Source of the DNA: an uncultured Pelagibacteraceae bacterium
GTDB lineage: Bacteria; Pseudomonadota; Alphaproteobacteria; Pelagibacterales; Pelagibacteraceae
Length of the DNA stretch: 64,000 nt
Direction of reading: 5' to 3'
Assembly (NCBI GenBank): GCA_902596925.1
Contig: CACJVT010000004.1
Span: 45,504 to 109,503 of the forward strand
This document shows, one piece after another, positions 46,200-56,053 of the stretch (position 1 is its first letter; the number at the start of each line of letters is the position of its first letter). The position numbers and the translations under genes are program-made. The notes beneath the pieces are model-generated. The model saw only the letters and a program-made list of their open reading frames with translations. It was not told where the DNA came from and did not search any database.

Positions 46200-47024
46200 A
46201 TGGACATCAAAGCTTTTAAAATGGACGGATTGGGTAATGATTTTGTGATAATCGATAATAGAGAAAAAATTACCAATTTGACGAAAGATCAGATAGTAAA
46301 AATTTGTGACAGAAATTTTATTGGCTGTGATCAACTGATATTTATTGAGACAGATAGTTCTGCAGATGCAAATTTAAAATTTTTTAATTCAGATGGAGGA
46401 GAATCTGGAGCATGTGGAAATGGAACTAGATGTGTTGCAAATTTGATTTCAAATGAAAAAAATAACAAGTCAATAATTTTAAATACGCTATCTGGAAAAC
46501 TAAAATCTGAAATTTTAGAAAAAAAAATTGTTACAACAGAAATTGGGAAAGCAAAGTTAAAATGGGATGAAATACCTTTGTCAAAAGAAATGGATACAAA
46601 AAACTTAAATATCAAAATTATTGATACAAATAATAATGAGCACTTAGGTGGCACTGCAATTAATGTGGGTAACCCACATATTGTTTTTTTTGTTAAAAAG
46701 ATTGAGGATTTCAATATAGAGAAAATTGGCCCTGAGATAGAAAATCACGAAATCTTCCCGGAAAAATGTAACGTAACGATTGCGCAAATTTTTAATAAAA
46801 ATTTGATCAAAGTAAAAGTTTGGGAAAGAGGGGCTGGTCTTACTAAAGCTTGCGGAACTGCAGCGTGTGCTACAGCATATGCAGGTAAATTAAATAATCT
46901 TACAGAAAATAAAACTGATATAGAGTTTGCAACTGGAAAATTATCAATTTCTATAGATGAAAATGATTCTATTCACATGAAAGGACCTGTTTCAAATATT
47001 AAAGAAATAAATATAAAATTGTAA
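46200..47024 (+). CDS. dapF: Diaminopimelate epimerase
   Basis: 'MDGLGNDFVIIDNR', 'FNSDGGESGACGNGTRCVAN', 'WERGAGLTKACGTAACA'. Confidence 0.96.
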   Translation: MDIKAFKMDGLGNDFVIIDNREKITNLTKDQIVKICDRNFIGCDQLIFIETDSSADANLKFFNSDGGESGACGNGTRCVANLISNEKNNKSIILNTLSGKLKSEILEKKIVTTEIGKAKLKWDEIPLSKEMDTKNLNIKIIDTNNNEHLGGTAINVGNPHIVFFVKKIEDFNIEKIGPEIENHEIFPEKCNVTIAQIFNKNLIKVKVWERGAGLTKACGTAACATAYAGKLNNLTENKTDIEFATGKLSISIDENDSIHMKGPVSNIKEINIKL

Positions 47025-47941
47025 TGGGAATCTTTGATAAATTTAAAATCGGATTTAAGAAAAGTGCATCAGCGTTTACATCAGGACTTAAAGAAATAAT
47101 TGTCAAAAAAGAAATTAATGACGAAAATTTAAATAAAATTGAGGAATTTTTAATTCAATCAGATGTGGGGGTTGAAGCTGCCTCTGAAATAAAAGAAATA
47201 ATTTCTAGAAAAAAAATTGATCCAAATAAAGAACTATCTAAAGAGATAAACTCTATTTTAAAAGAATACATAATTTCTTTGATGAAACCTTTAGAAAATA
47301 AATCCTTTTTCGAGAAAAAAGAAAAGCTTAATGCAACATTAATTTCTGGGGTAAACGGCGTTGGGAAAACAACAACTATCGGTAAAATAGGAAAGATATT
47401 AAGGAACAACGGCAGTAAAGTCATATTTGCAGCTTCAGATACATTTCGTGCTGCTGCAATTGAACAACTAGAAAATTGGGCAAGTAAAGTAGATGTTCAA
47501 ATAGTAAAATCATCCCAAGGAGCTGATCCTGCCTCAGTTGCTTTTAAAGCAGTAGATGAAGCTATTAAAAATAATTTTGATCAAGTTTTAATAGATACTG
47601 CGGGAAGACTCCAAAATAAAAAAAATTTAATGGAAGAATATAAAAAGATAGCGAATGTCACAAAAAAAATAGATCCCAACGCGCCTCATAATGTTATCTT
47701 AATTTTAGATGCAACCTCAGGACAAAATGTATTAAATCAAGTCGAAGAATTTAATAAAATCATCCCAATAACTGGTATCGTGATGACAAAATTAGATGGC
47801 ACAGCCAAGGGAGGAATTTTGTTAGCGCTAGCAAAAAAATATAAAATTCCAATTATTGCACTAGGTTTGGGTGAAAAAGAAGACGACTTACAGTTGTTCG
47901 AAGCAGAAAAATTTGCCGAGGCTTTTACTCAAATTAATTGA
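47024..47941 (+). CDS. ftsY: Signal recognition particle receptor FtsY
   Basis: 'ISGVNGVGKTTTIGKIGKIL', 'ASDTFRAAAIEQLENWA', 'DTAGRLQNKKNLMEEYKKI', 'TKLDGTAKGG'. Confidence 0.97.
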   Translation: MGIFDKFKIGFKKSASAFTSGLKEIIVKKEINDENLNKIEEFLIQSDVGVEAASEIKEIISRKKIDPNKELSKEINSILKEYIISLMKPLENKSFFEKKEKLNATLISGVNGVGKTTTIGKIGKILRNNGSKVIFAASDTFRAAAIEQLENWASKVDVQIVKSSQGADPASVAFKAVDEAIKNNFDQVLIDTAGRLQNKKNLMEEYKKIANVTKKIDPNAPHNVILILDATSGQNVLNQVEEFNKIIPITGIVMTKLDGTAKGGILLALAKKYKIPIIALGLGEKEDDLQLFEAEKFAEAFTQIN

Positions 47942-48497
47942 TTAAATTGCTAGAGATCAAAGGTTTGTAGATATTACATTTATAATTATCATCAAATTTA
48001 TAATGACCACAATCTTTAGAAAATGAGGAGATTATAAAGTCGAATTTACCGGTGCTTGGGTAAAGCTCTAGTTTTTTACTAGCAATGTCATATTTAAAAT
48101 TAGCATTTACACTTTTCACGGCGCTAATTAATACTAATGTTTTATCGTCTTTTAATAAATAATATGCAAAATCATCTGGAAACACTGGAAAATCATATTC
48201 TTGTAAAAGATATTTAGCTTGCGAAGGAAACCACTCATATGAAATTAGAGGTGAAGAGGACTTTGTTAAATGATTATAAATATAAAGATCCTTTGGATAA
48301 TCATTTATATAATTTTCATTTTCGCCTCTTGCTAAAATAGATTTTTCTCTACCTTTAAAATATAAGCTAAATTCTTTGTTATGTGAATCCATGTGATCTA
48401 TGTGAAATAAATCGTCAGGTTGAAAAAATTCATCTTGTGAATAAACGTTGGTAGTAATAACAAAGAACGCAATAAACAAAACAGATAATCTTTTCAC
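47934..48497 (-). CDS. Hypothetical secreted protein
   Basis: 187-aa ORF with N-terminal signal peptide 'MKRLSVLFIAFFVITTNVYSQ'; no family recognised. Confidence 0.65.
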   Translation of the reverse strand: MKRLSVLFIAFFVITTNVYSQDEFFQPDDLFHIDHMDSHNKEFSLYFKGREKSILARGENENYINDYPKDLYIYNHLTKSSSPLISYEWFPSQAKYLLQEYDFPVFPDDFAYYLLKDDKTLVLISAVKSVNANFKYDIASKKLELYPSTGKFDFIISSFSKDCGHYKFDDNYKCNIYKPLISSNLIN

Positions 48498-48546
48498 TAT
48501 CTTTTAATAAAATCAAATTCTGAAGTATATTTGTTGATATTGTGGC

Positions 48547-49365
48547 TTAATTTAAACTTTTTAAAAATGAGTTAAGAGCTTTAACAAGGTTCTCATCATA
48601 CTCCATCATATGATTGTCATGTTTTGTAAAATAAGAATATTTCGGTTCGTTAGCTTTTTCATACATTTTTTTTCCCATAAAAAATGGAACAATTTGATCA
48701 GCCTCACCATGCATTATTAAAATTGGAACATTTATATTCTTAATTTTGCTTTTATTATCAAATTTATCTTTCAATAATAAACTTACAGGTACATACGGAT
48801 AAAAAGTTTTGGCTGCATCAATCATAGAGGTAAAAGGAGTTTCCAATACAACGCCAGCAAAATTCTTATTTTGTGACAAATGAGTTGCAACACCAGTTCC
48901 TAATGACTCACCATAAATAACAATATTTTCTTCCTTTACACCTTTTCTAACTAGCCAATTTATTCCACTTCTTCCATCTTTATAAAGGCCTTCCTCAGAT
49001 GGTTTACCTTTATTGCCACTAAAGCCTCTCCAGGCAATTATTAAAAAATTAACATCCATTTTATGGAAATGGTTTAATTTATGAATTCTATTTTCAAGGG
49101 AACCGGCATTTCCATGAAAAAATAAAACTGTTTTATATTTTTCTAAGTCTTTTTCATGAAACCAGCCCAATAAACCTATGTTATCCTCCGTCTTAATTTT
49201 TACTTTTTCAATAGGGACTGATATTTGATCACCAGAATAATTATTTTCATTAGGATGATATAATAAATTTCTCTGATAAAAATATAAAAAAACTAAGATT
49301 AAAAAATAGACAAAAATAACTGTTTGTAAAAATAACAACAAAATATTCCTAAACTTTTTTAACAT
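48547..49365 (-). CDS. Membrane-anchored alpha/beta hydrolase (ABHD/BEM46-like)
   Basis: N-terminal TM; 'LFFHGNAGSLENRI', 'VIYGESLGTGVATHLSQ', 'ILIMHGEADQIVPFFMGKKMYEKA'. Confidence 0.85.
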   Translation of the reverse strand: MLKKFRNILLLFLQTVIFVYFLILVFLYFYQRNLLYHPNENNYSGDQISVPIEKVKIKTEDNIGLLGWFHEKDLEKYKTVLFFHGNAGSLENRIHKLNHFHKMDVNFLIIAWRGFSGNKGKPSEEGLYKDGRSGINWLVRKGVKEENIVIYGESLGTGVATHLSQNKNFAGVVLETPFTSMIDAAKTFYPYVPVSLLLKDKFDNKSKIKNINVPILIMHGEADQIVPFFMGKKMYEKANEPKYSYFTKHDNHMMEYDENLVKALNSFLKSLN

Positions 49366-50254
49366 TTTTTTTCTTTGCTAAGTATATGCCAAAAAATACC
49401 AGGATTGTTCCGATGAAATGATAATTTTCAAATTTTTCATCAAATAAAAAATAACCATAAATTGCTCCATAGACTGTAAAAACGTAAAGAGTGAAGCCTG
49501 TTAAAGACGCACCTAATTTTTTTTGGGCAACAGTGTAAAGTGTAAAAGCAATTATTCCTGGCGAAATAGCAGCAAAGATTACCCAAAAATAAAATTCAGG
49601 CATAAAAACTGTCTGTTTATAAAATATTTCCTCACCTATATAGAATGGTAATAAACTTAAAGCTCCAAAAAATGATATTAAGGTAAATCTTTCAAAAATT
49701 TTTAGTTCTGAATTCCAATAAAACAAATAAATTGAATATAATGCCCATCCAATAGCGGCAGCCAACATCCATAAATCACCAATTGTAAATTGTAAATTAA
49801 TTAATAAATTTAAATCTCCTTTTATAATAATTGTAAAAACCCCTATTAAACATGCAATTAATCCAATTATTTTTGTGAAATTTATTTTTTCATGGAAAAA
49901 AAAGTATGAAATCAAAATTATGAATACAGGTGAAGATGTATAAATAATTCCCATATTGGTCACAGTTGTAGTCTCACCTGCCAAAAATGGAAAGGCTCCG
50001 CATACTCCACATCCCATTGAGCCTAAAAAAAATAATTTTTTATATTCCTTTTGAATGATCTTAAAATTTTTTTTCAATGTTATGTATGTAAAAGGCAGTA
50101 ATACAAAAAAAACTACTGTCCATCTCCAAAAAGCTAACGATATTGGAGGTACGAACTCGACACCACCTCTTGCAACAACAAGATTACTAGCCATAAAAAT
50201 TGGCTGAATAAATAATAAGGAAAATGAAAAAAAATTTTTCTTCGAATTATTCAA
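49349..50254 (-). CDS. EamA/DMT-family transporter
   Basis: About 10 TM segments, EamA-type repeat; 'GVEFVPPISLAFWRW', 'GIYLAKKKN'. Confidence 0.87.
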   Translation of the reverse strand: MNNSKKNFFSFSLLFIQPIFMASNLVVARGGVEFVPPISLAFWRWTVVFFVLLPFTYITLKKNFKIIQKEYKKLFFLGSMGCGVCGAFPFLAGETTTVTNMGIIYTSSPVFIILISYFFFHEKINFTKIIGLIACLIGVFTIIIKGDLNLLINLQFTIGDLWMLAAAIGWALYSIYLFYWNSELKIFERFTLISFFGALSLLPFYIGEEIFYKQTVFMPEFYFWVIFAAISPGIIAFTLYTVAQKKLGASLTGFTLYVFTVYGAIYGYFLFDEKFENYHFIGTILVFFGIYLAKKKNVKKV

Positions 50255-50265
50255 TTTACGATAAA

Positions 50266-50442
50266 TTAACTTTTATCAAAGAAGGCTTCGTAAATCATCA
50301 TTATGATGGCAGCACCCATTAACAAATAAACTGGAATTACATCTAAAAAACCGATCATCATTGATCTAGTAAGAGTAGTCGCTAGACCAATTAAAAAGAA
50401 AACAGCAAATGACAAACCTATTATTGTTGTTATTTTATTCAT
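50266..50442 (-). CDS. Small hypothetical membrane protein
   Basis: Two hydrophobic segments (MNKITTIIGLSFAVFFLIGLATTL..., VIPVYLLMGAAIIMMIYEAFF). Start shortened to MNKITT to avoid overlap with the amidase. Confidence 0.6.
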   Translation of the reverse strand: MNKITTIIGLSFAVFFLIGLATTLTRSMMIGFLDVIPVYLLMGAAIIMMIYEAFFDKS

Positions 50443-50446
50443 ACAA

Positions 50447-51775
50447 TTATTCCTGACACTCCTTTTCAAGCCAATTAGCAACACCTAAAAATCTATGATC
50501 GTCGTATTTGTTGCCAATTAATTGAACTCCTAATGGTAGATTATTTTCACCCTCAAGTAAAGGCAGTGATATACAAGGGGTACCTAGATAAGACCAGACT
50601 TTGTTAAATTCTGCTGTTCCAGTGCTCTTTAATCCTTTTGGTGCAACACCAGGACTAGATGGAGATAATACTCCATGATAATCTTCAAACACTTCTTCAT
50701 AAGACTCATAACTTCTTTTCATGAAATCAATTGCCTCAGCATACTCTTTTGCAGTGTATTTATTTCCATTTGAAATAGCATCCTGCATGTACTTTGAAAG
50801 TTTCTTTTTAAATTTTTGAAAATAAATAGAAAAATTATTAGCTAAGTCTGTTTCGTGAATAATTTGGTGATATTTGTGTATATCCTTAAAATAAGAGGGA
50901 GTGTCAAATATTTCAATATTTTTTTTAAAAGATTTAATAAAATATTCAAAAGACTCTCGTGATTTTTTATCAATTATTTTCCAATGATCAGTTTTATAAA
51001 AAATAAACTTAGGCTCAAAAATTGGACCTTTCTTTGTTTCAGATAGGATATTTTCTGTAGAATAATGGATTGTAGCTGGATCATATTTGTCTTTCTTTAT
51101 TAATACATTTGCTAGCATAGCTACGTCTTCAACTTTACGACCAAACATACCAATTTGATCTAAGCTGTATGAGGTTCTTAGAACCCCGTTTCTTGAAATT
51201 AGTCCATAGCTTGGTTTATAACCAACTACACCACAATAAGACGCTGGTCTTATTACAGATCCTCCTGTTTGAGAGCCAATAGAAGCTGGTGCCATAAAGG
51301 AAGCAACCGAGGCTGCTGATCCACTAGATGAACCCCCCGGTGTTCTATCTTTATCGTGAGGATTAGTTGTAGCTGGAGGTCCTAAGTAGGCAAGTTCTGA
51401 GGTTGCTGTTTTACCCATAACAATTGCTCCTGATGCGTGAAGCAAGTCAATTATTTCAGCATTTTGAGAATATGATTTTCCTTTCCTGATTACAGTTCCA
51501 CACTCAGTTGGCATATCAACAGTTCCGATAATATCTTTAACTGCTATAGGTACTCCATGCAGCAGTCCTACTGGTTTTCCTGATCTTCTATGATCATCAG
51601 CCTCAGTTGCCTTTTCTAATAAAACTTTTTTATCAAAATGTGCCCAGGCTTTTACATCTTTTTCAAACTTATCTATTCGTTCAATATATTTTTCACAAAC
51701 TTCGACTGATGTAAGTTGGGCATCTTTTATTTTTTTTGCTAATTCCTCGAGACTTAAAGAAAATATATCTGTCAT
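50447..51775 (-). CDS. Amidase-signature family amidase
   Basis: 'GVPIAVKDIIGTVDMPTECGT', 'TPGGSSSGSAASVASFMAPASIGSQTGGSVIRPASYCGVVGYKPS'. Confidence 0.92.
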   Translation of the reverse strand: MTDIFSLSLEELAKKIKDAQLTSVEVCEKYIERIDKFEKDVKAWAHFDKKVLLEKATEADDHRRSGKPVGLLHGVPIAVKDIIGTVDMPTECGTVIRKGKSYSQNAEIIDLLHASGAIVMGKTATSELAYLGPPATTNPHDKDRTPGGSSSGSAASVASFMAPASIGSQTGGSVIRPASYCGVVGYKPSYGLISRNGVLRTSYSLDQIGMFGRKVEDVAMLANVLIKKDKYDPATIHYSTENILSETKKGPIFEPKFIFYKTDHWKIIDKKSRESFEYFIKSFKKNIEIFDTPSYFKDIHKYHQIIHETDLANNFSIYFQKFKKKLSKYMQDAISNGNKYTAKEYAEAIDFMKRSYESYEEVFEDYHGVLSPSSPGVAPKGLKSTGTAEFNKVWSYLGTPCISLPLLEGENNLPLGVQLIGNKYDDHRFLGVANWLEKECQE

Positions 51776-51781
51776 TTAAAA

Positions 51782-53143
51782 TTAATTTGCAAATAATGTC
51801 TCTGGTAACCAAAGTGCTATTCCTGGGAATAAATACATTAGAACCATCGCTAAAATTACAATTCCTAAGAAAGGCATTATTCCCCCAAAAATTTGCATAA
51901 GTTCAACATTCTTTGATTGAACTCCTTTCAAATAATATGCTGACATTGCCATGGGGGGTGTCAAAAATGAGGTTTGTAAGTTTAAAGCGATTAGCATTGC
52001 AAAAAAATATGGGTTAACACCAAAAAATTCAACTAATGGTAAAAATATCGGTACAAATATAATTAATATCTCTGTCCATTCTAGGGGCCAGCCTAATAAA
52101 AATATAATTAATTGAGTAATAACTAAAAACTGCCAAGGTTGTAAATTTAAAGATTTAAAAAAATGCTCAAAAACTTCATGGCCACCTAAATATGAAAATA
52201 CTGAGGCAAAAGTCCAAGATCCAATAAATAACCACATGATCATAGCTGTTGTTTTTGCTGTAAGAAAAACTGACTCTTTAAAATTTTTCCATTTAAGTGT
52301 TTTATAAAAATATGAGAGCACTAATGAACCAAATGCACCAACAGCGGCCGCCTCTGCCGGAGTTGCTATACCTGCAAGTATTGTCCCTAAAACTAGGATT
52401 ATTAAAGAAAATAATGGTAAGAAAGAAACCAAAACCTCTTTCATAATTACCGCAGTAGGGGGTATCTCTTCTGCTGCAGGTTTTGGAGCTATCGAAGGAT
52501 TCATCCAAGCCCTAAATATTGCATAACCAATATAAAGTCCTGCTAACATTAATCCTGGGAAAATTGCAGCTGCAAATAATCGTAAAGGCGACAATTGAGC
52601 GATAACAGAATAGACAATCAACATGATGCTAGGTGGAATTAAAATTCCTAAGCAACCTCCTGAACAAATAATTCCAGATGCAAATTTTTTATCATAACCA
52701 GCTTTAATCATTGCTGGCCAAGCAAGAAGACCCATTAACGTTACTACTGCTCCTATGATACCTGTAGCAGTTGAAAATAGTGCACAAGTAATAAGTGCAG
52801 CAACTGCCATTGAAGCTGGAAGTTTGTGAGATGCTAATCTTATTGCAAAAAATAACTTTGCAACAATCCCAGCTCTTTCAACTAAATATCCCATAAATAA
52901 AAAGAGGGGGACTGCGGTCAACACATTGTTATCCATTACAGTATAAGTATTTTGAACAAAGAGTTGAAATATCCTGTTATCAAATAGATGTTCCATCTTG
53001 GTTGGATCAAAATAAGCGTAGTATCCAAAACCTAAACCCATTGCCATTAGAGTGAACGCAATAGGAAAACCTAATAAGACAGCAAATAGAAATATTCCCA
53101 TCATCATAATTGCTACTTCTGGATTTGTTAAACTAAATAACAT
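51782..53143 (-). CDS. dctM: TRAP transporter large permease (DctM-like)
   Basis: 'GFPIAFTLMAMGLGFGYYAY', 'CAGG-type GCLGILIPPSIMLIVYSVIA', 'PLEWTEILIIFVPIFLPL'. Confidence 0.93.
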   Translation of the reverse strand: MLFSLTNPEVAIMMMGIFLFAVLLGFPIAFTLMAMGLGFGYYAYFDPTKMEHLFDNRIFQLFVQNTYTVMDNNVLTAVPLFLFMGYLVERAGIVAKLFFAIRLASHKLPASMAVAALITCALFSTATGIIGAVVTLMGLLAWPAMIKAGYDKKFASGIICSGGCLGILIPPSIMLIVYSVIAQLSPLRLFAAAIFPGLMLAGLYIGYAIFRAWMNPSIAPKPAAEEIPPTAVIMKEVLVSFLPLFSLIILVLGTILAGIATPAEAAAVGAFGSLVLSYFYKTLKWKNFKESVFLTAKTTAMIMWLFIGSWTFASVFSYLGGHEVFEHFFKSLNLQPWQFLVITQLIIFLLGWPLEWTEILIIFVPIFLPLVEFFGVNPYFFAMLIALNLQTSFLTPPMAMSAYYLKGVQSKNVELMQIFGGIMPFLGIVILAMVLMYLFPGIALWLPETLFAN

Positions 53144-53726
53144 CTTCTTTGTTTCCTTGTTGTGAAGTTCTCATTAATACTTTTTCAGTTTCCTCAGCAT
53201 CACGCTCTGTTCCTCTTTCAGGCCAACTACCTGTTTGAATACAGATGATACATCTAAATACCTCACCAATTCCTTGGAGTGTTAAAAGTGTTCCAGATAA
53301 TGGTATTAAAGATTTTGCCATATAAATTTGAATTTGTGCAGGACTATTCCAACTTGTTTCTTTAATTTTCCATGCTAATGCTGCATATTCGAAACCATAA
53401 AAAGCTAAAGCAATAACACCAGGGAAGAAGAAAATAAAATATAAAACAACATCTATCCAAGCTTGTGTTCTCTGAGAAAATAATCTGTATATAACATCTC
53501 CTCTAACATGTGCTTCAGTGCATAAAGTATAAGCTCCTGCCATCATAAAAATTGCACCATACATCTGAAGACTAAAATCGAAATTCCATAAGGTTGGGGC
53601 ATTCAAAGCATACGCCATAAAAACTTCGTAACATGTTCCACCCATCAAAATTACTATACACCACGAGAATGCTTTACCCATTGAAACACTCAAACGATCA
53701 GCGAATTTTATGTAAGATCTCATCAT
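53133..53726 (-). CDS. dctQ: TRAP transporter small permease (DctQ-like)
   Basis: Four-TM protein overlapping dctM; 'GAIFMMAGAYTLCTEAHVRGDVIYRLFSQRTQAWIDVVLYFIFFFPGVIAL'. Confidence 0.9.
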   Translation of the reverse strand: MMRSYIKFADRLSVSMGKAFSWCIVILMGGTCYEVFMAYALNAPTLWNFDFSLQMYGAIFMMAGAYTLCTEAHVRGDVIYRLFSQRTQAWIDVVLYFIFFFPGVIALAFYGFEYAALAWKIKETSWNSPAQIQIYMAKSLIPLSGTLLTLQGIGEVFRCIICIQTGSWPERGTERDAEETEKVLMRTSQQGNKEDVI

Positions 53727-53763
53727 AGATATAGACTCTTATTGAATTGTTCTAAATTAATCA

Positions 53764-53791
53764 AATAAAAAAGGGGGCCGAAGCCCCCTCC
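53764..53791 (-). terminator. Intrinsic terminator/attenuator between dctP and dctQM
   Basis: Minus strand reads GGGGGC-TTCG-GCCCCC-TTTTTTATTT: perfect 6-bp GC stem, UUCG loop and U-tract. Confidence 0.9.
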
Positions 53792-53811
53792 TTAAAATTT
53801 ATAAAAGTTAA

Positions 53812-54969
53812 TTATATCTTAACTTTTGCAATTGGACCAAACTCATTTTCATATGCAAGTTTGTAATTAGGCTGATTCATCAGCAAGTACTTCATTACTC
53901 TCTTCGCATAAGATTTTTGAGAATCAACAACTTTCTTAAAGAAAGGATCTTTCTTATTAAAGTCACCAATTACTTTGTCCCAACCTTTTAATTGTTGAGC
54001 CAAAATCTCATCTGAAGTTTGGTAAACATTTACTTTATGCTCATTCATCAACTTAGCTAAGTCAGCTGAGTATCTTACTAAAGCTTTAAAGTAGTTATCA
54101 CTGTTTGCAGCATAGGCAGCATTTTTCAATATCGCTTGGTGCGCAGGTGATAAACTATTGTATGTTTTTTTGTTAACTGGAATCTCAAACATCTCTTGAG
54201 ATTGGTGGAAGCTTCCTAAGTGATAGTGTTTAGAAACGTCTTGCATACCAAATTGAGAGTCTGAAGTTGGGTTGTTAAACTCAGCAGCTTCAATCAAACC
54301 AGTTTTCATAGCTGGCTGAATTTCACCACCTGGTAATTGTCTAACTACCATTCCCATCGCAGTCAAAACGTTAGTCGCTAGACCAACTGTTCTGTACTTC
54401 ATACCTTTAACATCAGATACTTTTGTTACGTTCTTTTTGAACCAACCAAAAGGCTGTGCTGGCATAGGCATATGGAAAAAACCAATGTAATCGAAACCTA
54501 CTTTTGCAAGAGTTTCGTCATACAGTTTTCTTCCTCCACCATACTCCATCCATCCCATAACTTCTTGAGATGACATACCGTATGAAGGACCAGTTCCAAA
54601 TAATGATGCAGCTGGATTTTTACCATACCAATATGCAGTCACCCAGTGACCCATATCTACTACACCAGAACTTACTGCTTGTCCGATTTCTGAAGTCTTT
54701 ACGACTGCTCCAACTGGTTGAAGATCAATCTTAAGTGTACCTCCAGACATCTCATCTACCATTTTGCAGTAGTCACCAGCCATTTCAAAAAAGATGTTTG
54801 CTCCACTTGGCCATGCAGCTTGCATCTTTAAAGTTTTATGACCGCCAGCAGTTGCTATGTTTGGCATTGCAACCGCAGCTGCAGCTACAGCACCAGCTTT
54901 CGCAGCAGTTTTAAAGAACTTACGTCTTGAAGATGTTTTCACCTTCAATGATTTATTTTCTTTTGTCAT
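53812..54969 (-). CDS. dctP: TRAP transporter periplasmic substrate-binding protein (DctP/TakP-like) with Tat signal
   Basis: Twin-arginine leader 'SSRRKFFKTAAKAGAVAAAAVAMPNIATAGG'; 'MQAAWPSGANIFFEMAGDYCKMVDEMSGGTLKIDLQPVGAVV', 'AAEFNNPTSDSQFGM'. Confidence 0.92.
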   Translation of the reverse strand: MTKENKSLKVKTSSRRKFFKTAAKAGAVAAAAVAMPNIATAGGHKTLKMQAAWPSGANIFFEMAGDYCKMVDEMSGGTLKIDLQPVGAVVKTSEIGQAVSSGVVDMGHWVTAYWYGKNPAASLFGTGPSYGMSSQEVMGWMEYGGGRKLYDETLAKVGFDYIGFFHMPMPAQPFGWFKKNVTKVSDVKGMKYRTVGLATNVLTAMGMVVRQLPGGEIQPAMKTGLIEAAEFNNPTSDSQFGMQDVSKHYHLGSFHQSQEMFEIPVNKKTYNSLSPAHQAILKNAAYAANSDNYFKALVRYSADLAKLMNEHKVNVYQTSDEILAQQLKGWDKVIGDFNKKDPFFKKVVDSQKSYAKRVMKYLLMNQPNYKLAYENEFGPIAKVKI

Positions 54970-55087
54970 TGTTACTCCTATTAAAGTTAATTAACTCGAT
55001 CAATTTAAGCACAGATTCAATTTAGAGTCTTTCCAAAAAATGGGGTAGATGTCGCAGAATTTAAATTAATTTCAATCTGAAGTAGAA

Positions 55088-56041
55088 TTAATTTACTTTA
55101 TTTGTGCAATTTCCTGTCTTGAAGAATTCATCAATATTATCTATCGCAAGGTTTGCCATAGCAATTCTAGTATCTTTAGTTGCACTCCCTAAGTGGGGTA
55201 AAATAAAGGCTGACTTAATCTTTAAGTATCCTGGATTTAAATTTGGCTCATTCTTATAAACATCAAGTCCTGCAGCATAAATTTTTCGTCTATTAAGTGC
55301 ATCAATCAATGCATCATCATCAACTATATCACCTCTTGCAACGTTAGTGATTACTGCTCCTTTAGGGAAATACTCAACTGTCTCTTTGTTTATCATATTT
55401 TCAGTCTCTTTTGTTGCTGGACAACAAATAGATAAAACATCTGATACTGAAAAAAGACTTTTTAAATTATCATGATAAATGGCACCTTGCTCTTTTTCCT
55501 CGCTCAGTTTTGACCGGTTATGATAGTGAATAATCATTCCTAATGATTTTGCAATCCTTGCAATTTTCTGTCCAATTCTGCCCATTCCTAAAACTCCAAG
55601 CCTTGTTCCGGTTAATTGTTTACCAATCAGATAATCTGCAGACCATTTCCATCCACCCTCTCTAGCAGACACGATTCCTTCTGCAGCCCTTCTACAAGCT
55701 CCTAATATTAAAAGAATACCAATCTCAGCTGTTGCGTCTGATAAAACTTCAGGTGTATTAGTAACTGCAATTCCTCTTTTTTTTGCTGCTTCCAAATCTA
55801 TATTTCCAAAACCAACTGCAAAATTTGAAATAATTTTTATTGTGTCTGGTAACTTATCAATAGTCTCTTTATCCATCTTATCAGTTAAAGAGGATAGTAT
55901 ACCGTCACAACCTTGACTCATCTCTATAACTTTTGATTGTGAGTATAACTCATCATTAGAATTGAATATTGGGTCAAATGTTTTTGAAGCTTTATCTTCA
56001 CTTTCTTTGATTAATTTTCTTGTAATCAAAATTTTTTTCAT
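55088..56041 (-). CDS. D-isomer-specific 2-hydroxyacid dehydrogenase (glyoxylate/hydroxypyruvate reductase-like)
   Basis: 'LGVLGMGRIGQKIARIAKSLGM', 'NVARGDIVDDDALIDALNRRKIYAAGLDVYKNEP', 'LPHLGSATKDTR'. Confidence 0.92.
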   Translation of the reverse strand: MKKILITRKLIKESEDKASKTFDPIFNSNDELYSQSKVIEMSQGCDGILSSLTDKMDKETIDKLPDTIKIISNFAVGFGNIDLEAAKKRGIAVTNTPEVLSDATAEIGILLILGACRRAAEGIVSAREGGWKWSADYLIGKQLTGTRLGVLGMGRIGQKIARIAKSLGMIIHYHNRSKLSEEKEQGAIYHDNLKSLFSVSDVLSICCPATKETENMINKETVEYFPKGAVITNVARGDIVDDDALIDALNRRKIYAAGLDVYKNEPNLNPGYLKIKSAFILPHLGSATKDTRIAMANLAIDNIDEFFKTGNCTNKVN

Positions 56042-56053
56042 AAAATATTTTTG

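Noticed and set aside
46331-46714. 127-aa antisense ORF opposite dapF
   Set aside because: Lies entirely within a well-supported dapF gene on the other strand; AT-rich codon usage often leaves such antisense frames open.
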